This document shows positions 1 to 7,870 of a stretch of DNA of 64,000 bases, piece by piece; position 1 is the stretch's first letter, and each line of letters begins with the position of its first letter. This DNA comes from Gemmatimonadales bacterium (GTDB lineage Bacteria; Gemmatimonadota; Gemmatimonadetes; Longimicrobiales; Gaopeijiaceae). The position numbers were made by a program, and so were the translations under genes. The notes below the pieces were generated by a model. It searched no databases and was not told the DNA's origin. It was given only the letters and a program-made list of their open reading frames with translations. Location: assembly GCA_007695225.1 (NCBI GenBank), contig REED01000045.1, forward strand, positions 1 through 64,000, read 5' to 3'.

Positions 1-130
1 TAGAGGGGCCGCCGGGAAGGGGTCTTGCGCGACCCACGCGCTTTGCGCGTGGGTGCCCGGGTCAAGGCGGGTCGCTGAAAGCGATGCAGTAGCATCGGTG
101 AAGCGGCCCAACGAAGATCCAGGGCCGCAA
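1..130 (+). repeat. Structured intergenic repeat, copy A (5' end cut by window edge)
   Basis: This is a non-coding element that recurs twice more, on the minus strand at 161-327 (copy C) and 3263-3430 (copy B). By hand alignment, copies A and B agree at roughly 85 percent of positions outside one variable hairpin. Two stem-loops are clear: P2, ACCCACGCGC (32-41) with GCGCGTGGGT (45-54), and P3, CGATGC (82-87) with GCATCG (92-97) closing an AGTA loop. A CAACGA block (109-114) is identical in all three copies. GGGTC (20-24) can also pair with GACCC (31-35), competing with P2. Copies B and C start about 46 nt further 5' than the base that begins this window, so copy A is probably incomplete here. 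The element may be a structured RNA or a BOX/ERIC-like DNA repeat; sequence alone does not decide. Confidence 0.75.
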
Positions 131-160
131 CCCCCCTTCCCCCTTCGGGTTGGGGCGGCA

Positions 161-327
161 GGGGCCCGCCTCGGTCGTTGGCCCGCCTCGACGTAGCCAC
201 TGCTATGTCTTCGACGGGCCGCCTACGATTCGGCGGGCACCGCCGCGAAGCGGTGGTCGGGCGCTCCCAACGGCGGCCCCTCTACTTCTTCAACAGCCCT
301 CTAGAAGGAGGCAGACCCGAAGTAGCC
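161..327 (-). repeat. Structured intergenic repeat, copy C
   Basis: This is the second copy of the repeat, read on the minus strand and lying tail-to-tail with copy A. From its 5' end it has: P1, CTACTTC (325-319) with GAAGTAG (288-282), enclosing a small internal hairpin; a block matching the start of copy A (284-271 is the inverted match of 1-14); P2, CACCGC with GCGGTG (255-238); P3, GACATAGC and GCTACGTC around an AGTG loop (209-190); and CAACGA (180-175). P3 here ends TAGC/GCTA where copy A has ATGC/GCAT, so both strands of the stem changed together. The sequence between the two copies (about 120-167) is also self-complementary. Confidence 0.7.
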
Positions 328-516
328 GGTGGACAGGACCGACCCTGTCGACGAATCTAGAGGACAGCGGAGGTGTTCGAGTCAGGCGGGCCGGGCTCTC
401 CAGGCACCTGGCTCCGCCCTCCTCCGACGACCGCTGCGGAACCCCGGGGAGGCCGAGGTGAAGTAGAAGCTGGATCCCGGTCGTGGATCCATCGCCCATG
501 CACATGAAGGAGGATC
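328..516. other. Gene-free stretch upstream of the BaeRF gene
   Basis: No convincing gene is visible here. GACAG (332-336) and CTGTC (345-349) form a short dyad. The last part, AAGGAGG at 506-512, is the ribosome binding site of the following gene. The promoter for that gene should lie here, but I see no clear -35/-10 pair. Confidence 0.4.
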
Positions 517-1605
517 ATGCTGACCCACGATGAACTGGTGGACCTCTACCGGAACCTGCGGACGCGTCCGGTCCTGAGCGTCTACCTTGACGGCAAGGCC
601 ACCGACTTCGCTGAGCGGAAGGTCTGGCGACGTCGGTTGGACCAACAACTGGCCGAGGCCCGGAAGAGCGTGAACGGGGAGGCCGGAGAGATGGAGGCGT
701 TTGATCAGGCGCTCTCTCGCATCCAGGATTCCCTGGCGGACTTCGACAACTTCCTTCCCGATCGGGGATGGGTCGGCTTTTCCACTGCGGATGAGTTGGT
801 CCATGCCGGTGCGGTCCGTGTCCCCATGCCGGACCTGGTCCGCTGGGAGAACGGGATCCGGGTGGCCCCCTACGTCCGGGCGCTGAAGCAGGAGCGCCTG
901 GTTCTTGCCATTCTCCTGGATTCCCGCCGGGCCCGGATCTTCGAATACCGGGGTGGGACGCTGGGGGAACCGGAGAACCTGAACGCCGAGACCTTCCTCG
1001 GCGATCTCACCGACGTGAATGTCTCCAAGCGCCCCAGCGCCCATTCCGGGGTCCGCGGGAAGACGGGTACGGACGCGGCCCAGAACTTCCTCGGGGTGGG
1101 ATCCGAGCGGATGACCAAGAAGCTGGCGGAGCGGGTCACCGAGCGGGCTGGGACCGAGGCCCATGTGGTCCTGGGAGGCACACAGGAGACCATCGCCCAC
1201 CTCCGGGATCACCTCCCCCAGGGCGTGAGGGATCGGACCATCGAGCGTCCGGCCCTCCGTCTGGAGATGAGTGACTCCGAGGTGCGGGACGCTCTGGAAT
1301 CTGCGGCCTCGGAACTGAACCAGAGCCTCCAGGAGAAGCTCCTGGGAGAGGTGATGGATCTGGCCCGCGCCGGTGGCCGCGGGGCGCTGGGGGTGGACCC
1401 GGTGCAAAAGGCGCTCAAGGAGGCCCGAGTCGACACCCTCTTCCTCTCCAGGGGCTTCATACGGGCCAACCCCGACTTCGCCGATCACCTGGTGGGGGCG
1501 GCCTTCGAGCAGCATGCCGAGGTGGAGGAACTCTCCACCGAGGCGGGTGCCCGACTGGATACCGAAGGCGAGGGCGTGGCCGCCAGACTTCGCTACACCC
1601 TCTGA
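517..1605 (+). CDS. BaeRF-family protein (bacterial archaeo-eukaryotic release factor-like)
   Basis: This is a 362-residue cytosolic protein with no signal peptide or membrane segment. Its architecture is that of the bacterial proteins related to archaeal/eukaryotic release factor 1 and Vms1: an N-terminal region with LSVYLD (near residue 20), a central beta-strand block with LAILLDSRRARIFEY (near residue 130), and an eRF1 domain-3-like C-terminal half with HVVLGGTQETI, VDTLFLSRG and a terminal LRYTL. Such proteins are predicted to act on peptidyl-tRNA or stalled ribosomes, but most are untested. I see no GGQ tripeptide, so hydrolase activity should not be assumed. The start is supported by AAGGAGG five bases upstream of ATG. 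It is monocistronic; a GGQ release-factor-like gene lies 1.2 kb away. Confidence 0.7.
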   Translation: MLTHDELVDLYRNLRTRPVLSVYLDGKATDFAERKVWRRRLDQQLAEARKSVNGEAGEMEAFDQALSRIQDSLADFDNFLPDRGWVGFSTADELVHAGAVRVPMPDLVRWENGIRVAPYVRALKQERLVLAILLDSRRARIFEYRGGTLGEPENLNAETFLGDLTDVNVSKRPSAHSGVRGKTGTDAAQNFLGVGSERMTKKLAERVTERAGTEAHVVLGGTQETIAHLRDHLPQGVRDRTIERPALRLEMSDSEVRDALESAASELNQSLQEKLLGEVMDLARAGGRGALGVDPVQKALKEARVDTLFLSRGFIRANPDFADHLVGAAFEQHAEVEELSTEAGARLDTEGEGVAARLRYTL

Positions 1606-1807
1606 TCCGGCGTCCGCCCCTCCCGTTCCACCGGTCCCCGAATCGGGTCCCGTGAAACGGCATCGGGGGGGGCGGGAAGCCGGGGTCCTCCGAGTGATCC
1701 AATCGGTTGTCGCGGGCCGTGCCCCCAGCGTGAGGGGGGAGGGGCCGGGGAGGCCGGAGGACCTCGGGGTGGATCGGGGGAGCGAACCCCCCTACCTTCG
1801 GTTCGCC

Positions 1808-1881
1808 GGGCCCGTAGCTCAGGTGGTTAGAGCAGGGGACTCATAATCCCACGGTCGCAGGTTCGAATCCTGCCGGGCCCA
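1808..1881 (+). tRNA. tRNA with CAU anticodon (elongator Met or Ile2)
   Basis: A complete cloverleaf can be drawn: acceptor arms GGGCCCG and CGGGCCC with discriminator A, a D-arm GCTC...GAGC, the anticodon loop CTCATAA, and a T-arm with GTTCGAAT. The 3' CCA is not encoded. A CAU anticodon with this loop occurs both in elongator tRNA-Met and in tRNA-Ile2, where lysidine modification changes the decoding; I cannot separate the two by eye. It is not the initiator, because the anticodon stem lacks the three consecutive G:C pairs next to the loop. Confidence 0.95.
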
Positions 1882-1984
1882 TTGAACCGTTGTGAGCCAG
1901 CCGACCGGAGGAGTGTCGCGGAACTCGTGCCACCCTCCTCCATCCCCTCCATTCCGGAATTCCGATGAGTCCCGCCCCCTCTCC

Positions 1985-2746
1985 ATGACACCCTGGGTCC
2001 TCCGGCTCCTCCTGGCCAACGTTCTCGCCTTCATCGTCACGGTCCCGAGTCTGGGTTTGTGGGCGTACTGGCTGGGTTTTCAGGCAGCCTCTGTCCTGGT
2101 CCGTCCCTGGACGCCCTTCACCTACATGTTCCTCCATGGGGGCTTCCTCCACCTCCTCTTCAACATGATCGCCCTCTTCTTCTTCGGGCCGAGGTTGGAG
2201 GCGCGGCTGGGGGGACTCCGGTTCCTGGGGCTCTATTTCGCAAGCGGGTTGGCCGGAGCGGCGTTCTCCATCTTTACTCCCCACGCCACGATCATCGGGG
2301 CCTCGGGGGCGGTGTTCGGGGTCCTTTTGGCCTTCGCACGCTATTATCCCAAGGAGCGGATCTATATCTGGGGCGTCCTTCCGGTGGAGTCCCGGGTCCT
2401 GGTCCTCTTTCTCGCCGGGTTTTCCATCTGGGCCGGGCTCACCGGGGCCGGGGGGAACGTGGCTCATTTCGCCCATCTGGGCGGCTTTGCCGGCGGATGG
2501 CTCTTCCTGCGGGTGATGGAGCGGAATTCACCGGCGGAGCGGTTTCGTCGAAAGGTGGAGGCCGCCAGCCTGCCGGCCCGTTCCTCTCCCCAAGACCTGA
2601 ACCGCTGGCGTCAGGTGGATCGGGAGCGCCTCCATCCCCTGAATCGAGAGGAGTTCGACCGGATCCTGGCCAAGGCCGATGCCTATGGCATCGCGGCCCT
2701 CTCCGATGCGGAGCGGGCCTTCATGGAGCGGATGAGCATCGGGTGA
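1985..2746 (+). CDS. Rhomboid family intramembrane serine protease
   Basis: This is a 253-residue polytopic inner-membrane protein with about six hydrophobic helices and a soluble C-terminal tail of about 70 residues. It carries the rhomboid signatures: HGGFLHLLFNM after the first helix, the nucleophile Ser107 in GASGAVFG, and the catalytic His164 in HLGGFAGG. Rhomboids cut single-pass membrane proteins within the bilayer; the substrate cannot be inferred here. The frame stays open back to a GTG at 1892, 11 bases after the tRNA, but the ATG at 1985 places the start directly before the first helix and suits the family. I see no strong ribosome binding site for either start. Confidence 0.85.
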   Translation: MTPWVLRLLLANVLAFIVTVPSLGLWAYWLGFQAASVLVRPWTPFTYMFLHGGFLHLLFNMIALFFFGPRLEARLGGLRFLGLYFASGLAGAAFSIFTPHATIIGASGAVFGVLLAFARYYPKERIYIWGVLPVESRVLVLFLAGFSIWAGLTGAGGNVAHFAHLGGFAGGWLFLRVMERNSPAERFRRKVEAASLPARSSPQDLNRWRQVDRERLHPLNREEFDRILAKADAYGIAALSDAERAFMERMSIG

Positions 2747-2782
2747 AGGAACCCCTGGGGGTCGGGGTCAGGGTGGGAGAGA

Positions 2783-3136
2783 TCATTCGTCCCGCTTCGG
2801 GGGCTTGCGCGTCTTCTTCCGAGCGCTCCGCTTCCGCTTGTTTTCGAGCCGTTTCCGTCGCTCCCGTTTGGGTACGGCGGTGGGAACCCGACGCTTTTCT
2901 TTCCGGCCATGCTCCCGGAGTTGGACCCGGAGCCGGTCGAGGGCGATCTGGCGATTGCGGTGCTGGCTCCGTTCATCCCGGGCGATGACCACGATCCCCG
3001 TAGGACGGTGGGTCAGACGGACTGCGCTCTCGGTGGTATTCTGGTGCTGCCCTCCCTTCCCGCCGGCCCGGAAGGTGTCCACCCGGCACTGGGCCAGGAG
3101 GCGGGCGTCATCCATGGGGATGCGGGGTCGACTCAT
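2783..3136 (-). CDS. GGQ-domain peptide chain release factor-like protein (ArfB/C12orf65 type)
   Basis: This is a 117-residue protein consisting of a single class I release factor catalytic domain, with GGKGGQHQN at residues 26-34, followed by TTESAVRL, and a very basic tail rich in Lys and Arg (residues 80-117). The codon-recognition domains of RF1/RF2 are absent. That is the architecture of ArfB (YaeJ) and mitochondrial C12orf65/ICT1 proteins, which release peptides from stalled ribosomes; the basic tail is used by ArfB to sense an empty mRNA channel. Repeat copy B lies about 130 nt upstream on the same strand. It converges with the rhomboid gene. Confidence 0.8.
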   Translation of the reverse strand: MSRPRIPMDDARLLAQCRVDTFRAGGKGGQHQNTTESAVRLTHRPTGIVVIARDERSQHRNRQIALDRLRVQLREHGRKEKRRVPTAVPKRERRKRLENKRKRSARKKTRKPPKRDE

Positions 3137-3262
3137 GGCGGGGATGGTTGGGATGGAAGGGAGTCGTGGGGCGGAGGCGCGTCGTAGGCCTTGGGCGTGA
3201 AGGTAGGAAATGGGTGACCGGGGGCCAAGTCGAGGCTTCCTTCGGGCCCCCTCCCGGGCCTA

Positions 3263-3430
3263 CGGCCCTGGGTCTTCGTTGGAGCCCCTCACCGGTGCTA
3301 CCGCATCGCTGTCGGCGTTCCGCCTTGACCGGGCACCCAAGCGCACCACGCTTGGGGTCGCGCAAGACCCCTTCTCGGTGGTCCCTTCACCTCTTCAATG
3401 TCCTTCCGGGGGACAGTGCGGGAGGTAGCC
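3263..3430 (-). repeat. Structured intergenic repeat, copy B
   Basis: This is the third copy of the repeat, between two divergently transcribed genes. P1 is CTACCTC (3428-3422) with GAGGTGA (3393-3387), the same helix as in copy C but with a T-A pair replaced by C-G. An inner hairpin TGTCC/GGACA follows. Then come the block AAGGGGTCTTGCGCGACCC (19 bases identical to copy A), P2 as CCCAAGCG (3356-3349) with CGCTTGGG (3343-3336), P3 as CGATGC/GCACCG around GGTA (3308-3293, one mismatch), and CAACGA (3281-3276). In P2 the C:G pair of copy A is A:T here. The remaining intergenic DNA (3137-3262, 3431-3511) shows nothing I can name. Confidence 0.75.
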
Positions 3431-3511
3431 TCCTGTCTGGAAGAGGGATACACTTCAAGTGGGAGGGTTCCCGGAGCGTAGGGGGCCGGAACTGGGGATC
3501 GACGTGAACGG

Positions 3512-4633
3512 ATGAGGACCCGAGGAAGCATGTCCGGACCATGGGAGTGGGGACCCGGGGCCAGGTTTCTCCTGACCCTGGCCAGCGCAGTGGTGGTCAT
3601 CGCCGGACTCAAGGCGGCGGCTCCCATTCTCCTTCCATTTTCCCTGGCCCTCTTTCTGGCCATCCTCTCCCTTCCCATCATGCTCTGGCTCCAGCGCCGG
3701 GGCGTGCCCACGGGGTTGGCCATCGTCCTGGCGGTCCTGGTGGATGTGGCCATCTTCGGCGTCATTGTCTTGCTGGCTTCCCAGTCCGTGGCCGACTTCC
3801 AGGATCGCCTCCCACGGTATGCCGTCCGCCTCCAGAACCTGTTCAACGTCTGGACTGAGGCGCTGCAGGAGCGCGGGATTCCGGCCGGGGAGTACTTCTC
3901 CGCCGAACTCATCTCGACCTCCGCCATCATGGACTTCGTGGGAGGCACCCTCTCCCGGGTGGCCTCCATCCTGTCCAATGCCTTCCTGGTGGTGCTGATC
4001 CTCATCTTCATGCTGGCGGAAGCCACCGTATTTCCGGACAAGTTCCGGGCCCTCATGGGGAAGAACAACGGCGAGGACCAGGACCTGGGGCGGTTCGCCA
4101 AGATCACCGGGGAGGTTCTGGACTACCTGCTGATCAAGACGGTGGTGAGTCTGGCCACGGGGATCACCATCGGGCTTTGGGCCTGGACCATGCAGCTCGA
4201 TTTCCCCATCCTGCTTGGGCTCATCGGGTTCCTCTTCAACTATGTTCCCACCATCGGTTCCATCCTGGCGGCCATCCCCGCCATTCTCCTCTCCCTGGTG
4301 CAGTTCGGAGGGCTCGGGCCGGCGGCCGTCGTCGCCTTGGGCTACCTGGTCATCAACATCATCTTCGGCAACCTCATCGAACCTCAGCTCCTGGGGCGGA
4401 GGCTGGGGCTTTCCACCCTCGTGGTGATCCTCTCCCTCATCTTCTGGGCGTGGGTCTGGGGCCCCGTGGGTGCTCTCCTCGCGGTTCCACTGACCATGAT
4501 CGTGAAGATCATGCTCGAGAACACCCAGGATCTGAAGTGGGTGGCCATCCTCCTGGACAAGGAGGCGCCGGCTCCTGTCTTGGCGGAGGAACTGACCGGA
4601 CCCGCTGAGGTGGACCGGGACGATGGGATCTGA
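3512..4633 (+). CDS. AI-2E family transporter (TqsA/PerM-like membrane protein)
   Basis: This 373-residue inner-membrane protein has about eight hydrophobic segments: a pair near the N-terminus, one near residue 75, a soluble loop, then a cluster from about residue 150 to 350. It has the family's late motif region FNYVPTIGSILAAIPA and the NIIFGNLIEPQLLGRRLGLS stretch, followed by WGPVGALLAVPLT. The family includes E. coli TqsA (autoinducer-2 export) and PerM, and also Na+/H+ antiporters, so the substrate is open. Length is normal for the family. A second in-frame ATG at 3530 is possible. It is monocistronic. Confidence 0.85.
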   Translation: MRTRGSMSGPWEWGPGARFLLTLASAVVVIAGLKAAAPILLPFSLALFLAILSLPIMLWLQRRGVPTGLAIVLAVLVDVAIFGVIVLLASQSVADFQDRLPRYAVRLQNLFNVWTEALQERGIPAGEYFSAELISTSAIMDFVGGTLSRVASILSNAFLVVLILIFMLAEATVFPDKFRALMGKNNGEDQDLGRFAKITGEVLDYLLIKTVVSLATGITIGLWAWTMQLDFPILLGLIGFLFNYVPTIGSILAAIPAILLSLVQFGGLGPAAVVALGYLVINIIFGNLIEPQLLGRRLGLSTLVVILSLIFWAWVWGPVGALLAVPLTMIVKIMLENTQDLKWVAILLDKEAPAPVLAEELTGPAEVDRDDGI

Positions 4634-4729
4634 CGAGGGGATTCAGGGGCCGGGTCCGAGGATCCCCGCCTGGCCCAGCGGGTAGTCTCCGATCAACCTT
4701 GCTCTCGACCCCCTACTCCCGGCGGCGCA

Positions 4730-5269
4730 ATGCTTGGCACCACCTCTCCCACTCCCGAGGCTCCTTCCCAGGATTTCCCCTACCTCCCCGATTCAGCCCG
4801 CCTCTGGATCTTCGGGGTGAGTCGCCCCCTGGGTCCGGAGGAGGAGGAACGCCTTCTCGTGAGGGTGGATGCCTTCCTGGAGGAGTGGAGGGCTCATGGA
4901 GACCCCCTCTCCGCCGCTCGCGATTGGCGGTACGGGCGATTCCTCCTCGTCGCCGTGGATGACCGGATCACACCTCCTTCGGGCTGTTCCATCGACGCCC
5001 TGGTGAGGCAGCTTCGAGGCCTGGAGGAGGAGCTTGATGTGGAGATCGTAGGCGGCGCCCCGGTTTGGTACCGGGGGGAGGGAACCGAGGACGGACCCAT
5101 CCGGAGGGTGTCCCGTGGGGAATTCCGAGAGGAGATGGAGCGAGGAAGGCTGGGGCCGGAGACGGTGGTCTTCGATCTGAGCCTGACCCGCCTTGAAGAG
5201 CTCCGGGCCCGGCGCGGGGGGCGCCCCGCCCGGGCCCGGTGGCCCCCTCGGTACCTTCCGAGCCCGTGA
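4730..5269 (+). CDS. Conserved hypothetical protein
   Basis: This is a 179-residue soluble protein without a signal peptide. The segments SARLWIFGVSRPL (residues 22-34), AARDWRYGRFLLVAVD (62-77) and PSGCSIDALVRQLRGLE (82-98) look like conserved blocks of a family I have seen only as uncharacterised proteins, sometimes mislabelled as an ABC transporter ATPase; there is no Walker motif. The invariant-looking Cys in SGCSID and the Trp/Arg-rich core suggest a structured domain, but I infer no function. The C-terminus is low in complexity (Arg/Pro). Confidence 0.6.
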   Translation: MLGTTSPTPEAPSQDFPYLPDSARLWIFGVSRPLGPEEEERLLVRVDAFLEEWRAHGDPLSAARDWRYGRFLLVAVDDRITPPSGCSIDALVRQLRGLEEELDVEIVGGAPVWYRGEGTEDGPIRRVSRGEFREEMERGRLGPETVVFDLSLTRLEELRARRGGRPARARWPPRYLPSP

Positions 5270-5290
5270 GCCTTGGAGGGCGCCCGAGGT

Positions 5291-5316
5291 GATGGCCGCC
5301 GGAGAAGGCGGCCATC
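5291..5316. terminator. Convergent-gene hairpin
   Basis: GATGGCCGCC (5291-5300) and GGCGGCCATC (5307-5316) form a perfect 10-bp stem with a GGAGAA loop, in the gap between two convergent genes. There is no T-run on either side, so it is a candidate bidirectional terminator or mRNA 3'-end stabiliser rather than a classical intrinsic terminator. Confidence 0.55.
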
Positions 5317-5346
5317 GGCGTGGCTACCTGAGAGGCAGCCTCCGCT

Positions 5347-6588
5347 TCATCCCTCCCCCACTCCCCCCAGATCTCCCAGCGTCGGGATGGCGCGGGGCTG
5401 ATATCCCTCGGGAACCTGGAAGATCGGGGAAGACCGGTCCACCGGACCCACCCGGATATTCGCCTTCTCCTGCGTCATCCGGAGGAGAGGGCGTACTGCC
5501 GGTGCCTCTTCGGCCTCCGGTTCCTGGTCTCCGCCGCCCCGCCCCAGGAATCCCCGGGTGGCGCCGCGAAGCGCGCTGCGGGCGGCGTCTCGGGCCGCTT
5601 CCTGGGCGGCAGCCCCAGCCTGACCCCGGAGCTGATCCCCCATGGAGTCAGGCTCCCAGGCCAGGAGTTCCCCCCGGTTGAGGGTGAGCCCGCGGGGGAC
5701 GAAGGCGATGTGGGTCACGCTCCGGACCGTGGTTCCGTCCAGGGACTCCATGGCTTCGGCCAACTGCTTGATCCCTGCCGCCACACCCGGGTTCCAGAGG
5801 GCCAGCATCTCCCATCCCTCCTCGCCAGTCATGGGTTCCAGGCTCTCCGCCATCTCCTCGGCCATCTGCTGGATCGCGGGGTCCGACACCATCTGCCGGG
5901 CCCACTCCTCGTAGATCTCGTCGAAGTCGGGGAACTCATCGCTCTGCCAGAGTTCCACCACGAAAGCCAGCGTTCCGTCGTCCGCGCCCTCGACGCCGTC
6001 CACTCCCCCGGTGGACTCGATCTCGGTGGTGAGGAAGTGCTGCTGGGCGCGGAGGCCGTTGATGGTTTCGGTCCGTCCGGTGGTCTCGGTGTTTACCCGG
6101 AAGGTGAACTCGACCTGGGCCTCCTCCATGGCCTGGCGCATCTCGGCCATGGCGGCTTCCCGATCCGCTTCCGCCTCCCTCAGGGCTTCTTCCGCCCCGG
6201 CCCGGGCCTCATCCATGACCGCCATCATCTCCTGCATTGCGGCGGCCGACTCCTCGAAGGACATGGAGATATAGCTCTCGTCCTCGTGGTCCACCGCCAC
6301 CCATCGGCGCTCCTCCATGTCCAGGATGGTGGTGGAGGAGCCATCCACGCTGACCAGGATCCCTCCGGAATGATGAAGGGCATGGTGGCTTTCCCGCTCC
6401 CCTGAAACCCCTGGGAGGGCCCGTATCAGGATCCCCAGGGTTCCCGGCAGCTCAAGGCGGCTCGTCTCGGTCCATTCCACCGAACGACCCTGCTGAGCTT
6501 CGCCGGAGGCAGGTAGGAGAAGGAGGGCCACCGGCAGGAGGAGGAGGGCGGCCCCGAGGCGGCGGTGGATTGGGATGGCGGTCTTCAT
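5347..6588 (-). CDS. Secreted protein of unknown function
   Basis: This is a 413-residue exported protein. A Sec signal peptide (MKTAIPIHRR, a Leu-rich core, then cleavage near GEAQQG) is followed by a region with an acidic/Ala-rich coiled-coil stretch (around residues 115-155: repeated EEA, AEA, MRQAMEEA) and a C-terminal proline/acidic tail. I do not recognise the family. The beta-rich segments around the coiled coil (residues 30-100, 155-200, 270-300) suggest a periplasmic domain. The start at 6588 is chosen because GAGGAA lies eight bases upstream and the signal peptide begins there; the frame remains open to 6627. Confidence 0.65.
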   Translation of the reverse strand: MKTAIPIHRRLGAALLLLPVALLLLPASGEAQQGRSVEWTETSRLELPGTLGILIRALPGVSGERESHHALHHSGGILVSVDGSSTTILDMEERRWVAVDHEDESYISMSFEESAAAMQEMMAVMDEARAGAEEALREAEADREAAMAEMRQAMEEAQVEFTFRVNTETTGRTETINGLRAQQHFLTTEIESTGGVDGVEGADDGTLAFVVELWQSDEFPDFDEIYEEWARQMVSDPAIQQMAEEMAESLEPMTGEEGWEMLALWNPGVAAGIKQLAEAMESLDGTTVRSVTHIAFVPRGLTLNRGELLAWEPDSMGDQLRGQAGAAAQEAARDAARSALRGATRGFLGRGGGDQEPEAEEAPAVRPLLRMTQEKANIRVGPVDRSSPIFQVPEGYQPRAIPTLGDLGGVGEG

Positions 6589-6658
6589 GGAACTTCCTCG
6601 CTGGGGGCAGAACAAGGGTGATTTCAATAGATAGCGTATGCCCGGAAATCATCCGGGG

Positions 6659-7741
6659 TCAAGTTATTCCCGCCGCTCTGGATGAAGTTCCCGGGATCTC
6701 CAGGATCCCGGCCAGGTAGCGCGCCGCCTCCTGTTCAGCCCAGAAGGCGGGTTTCATGCCCTTGGCTCTCTCGACGAACCCCACATGGCCCCCTCGGGAC
6801 TGGATGCCATCCACGAGCCATGGACTGGATTCCACGGCTCTCCAGGGGAGGGCGTCGCCCGGGAGGAAGGGGTCGTCGGTGGACTGGAGGAGGAGGGTGG
6901 GCGTGCGGATTCGGGACAGGAACCCGGCCGCCGAGGATTCCCGGTAGTAGGTCCAGGCGTCGGGAAATCCATGGAGGGGTGCCGTGGCCGCGTCATCGAA
7001 CTCCCGCAGCGTGCGCGCTGCCAGGACCCGATCCAGATCCACCACTCCCTCCAGTAGGGAGCGCTTCGCCTGGGTCTTGGCCCTGAGAGAACGGAGGAAG
7101 TAGCCCGTGTAGAGGCGTCCCATCCGGCCCGATTCCAATGCCCGGGTCCCGGCCACGAGGTCGAAGGGTACGGAGATGGCGACCGCAGCCTGGAGCGGAT
7201 TCCTCTCTGCGTCCCCTACTTCCCCCAGGTGTTTCAAAAGGACGTTCCCCCCCAGGGAGAAGCCCAGGGCACCGAGCCGCCGGTGGGGAAAGCGTTTGCG
7301 AAGCCCCGCCAGGACCCAGGCCACGTCCGCCGTCTCCCCTGAGTGATAGAAACGGGGCCTTCGGTTCGGTTCACCGGAGCAGGATCGGAAGTTCATGCCC
7401 ACGGGACGGATTCCCCGGCTCAGGAGCTCCGCCATGGCCATGCGCACATAGGCTCGGTGGGTGGACCCTTCCAGCCCGTGGAGGATCATCACCAGCGGCG
7501 CCTGGGGCGAAGGATCAGGGCCGAAATCCAGGTCGATGAAGTCCCCGTCCTCGGTCTCCCATCGTTCCCGGATCAGACCGGGGTCAAAGTGAGGCCGAAT
7601 GAACTTTCCCAGGACCGTCTGAAGGTGGGGGCCCCGAAGCCAGGAGGCCTGGCGAAAGGGACGGAGCTGGAAGCCCCCGTGAAGATCGGGGTCGGACGAG
7701 TTCATGTGCAGCGGCGTCTGGAGGGGTGGAGGGGTGGGCAT
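6659..7741 (-). CDS. YheT-family alpha/beta hydrolase
   Basis: This 360-residue hydrolase has the YheT/EMB8 layout: an N-terminal RGPHLQT motif (residues 36-42), the oxyanion region LHGLEGST (residues 88-95), the nucleophile elbow GFSLGGN with Ser162, an Asp in STDDPFLP and a catalytic His in GGHVGF. Relatives act as esterases or lipases on medium-chain or lipid substrates; the E. coli homologue is poorly understood. The start at 7741 is supported by GGGAGGAG just upstream, although the frame stays open to 7852. It is transcribed divergently from the EamA transporter, and the next gene downstream on the same strand begins 70 bases after it ends. Confidence 0.85.
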   Translation of the reverse strand: MPTPPPLQTPLHMNSSDPDLHGGFQLRPFRQASWLRGPHLQTVLGKFIRPHFDPGLIRERWETEDGDFIDLDFGPDPSPQAPLVMILHGLEGSTHRAYVRMAMAELLSRGIRPVGMNFRSCSGEPNRRPRFYHSGETADVAWVLAGLRKRFPHRRLGALGFSLGGNVLLKHLGEVGDAERNPLQAAVAISVPFDLVAGTRALESGRMGRLYTGYFLRSLRAKTQAKRSLLEGVVDLDRVLAARTLREFDDAATAPLHGFPDAWTYYRESSAAGFLSRIRTPTLLLQSTDDPFLPGDALPWRAVESSPWLVDGIQSRGGHVGFVERAKGMKPAFWAEQEAARYLAGILEIPGTSSRAAGIT

Positions 7742-7870
7742 GACTCCTCCCGAGAGAGTGAAAGATAAGCGATCCGCGGGCAGGGAAGGGACGGCGGGGG
7801 GACATGGGGATGGACGGCAGGGGAGTATCTCTCCACCTTCCCCGGACTCCATGGGGATGCGGCGCCGGAT

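Noticed and set aside
1-3136. The structured repeat as a shared 5' leader controlling the two release-factor-like genes
   Set aside because: Copy B does sit upstream of the GGQ gene, but copy C points away from the BaeRF gene and lies between copy A and that gene. A dispersed repeat explains all three positions better.
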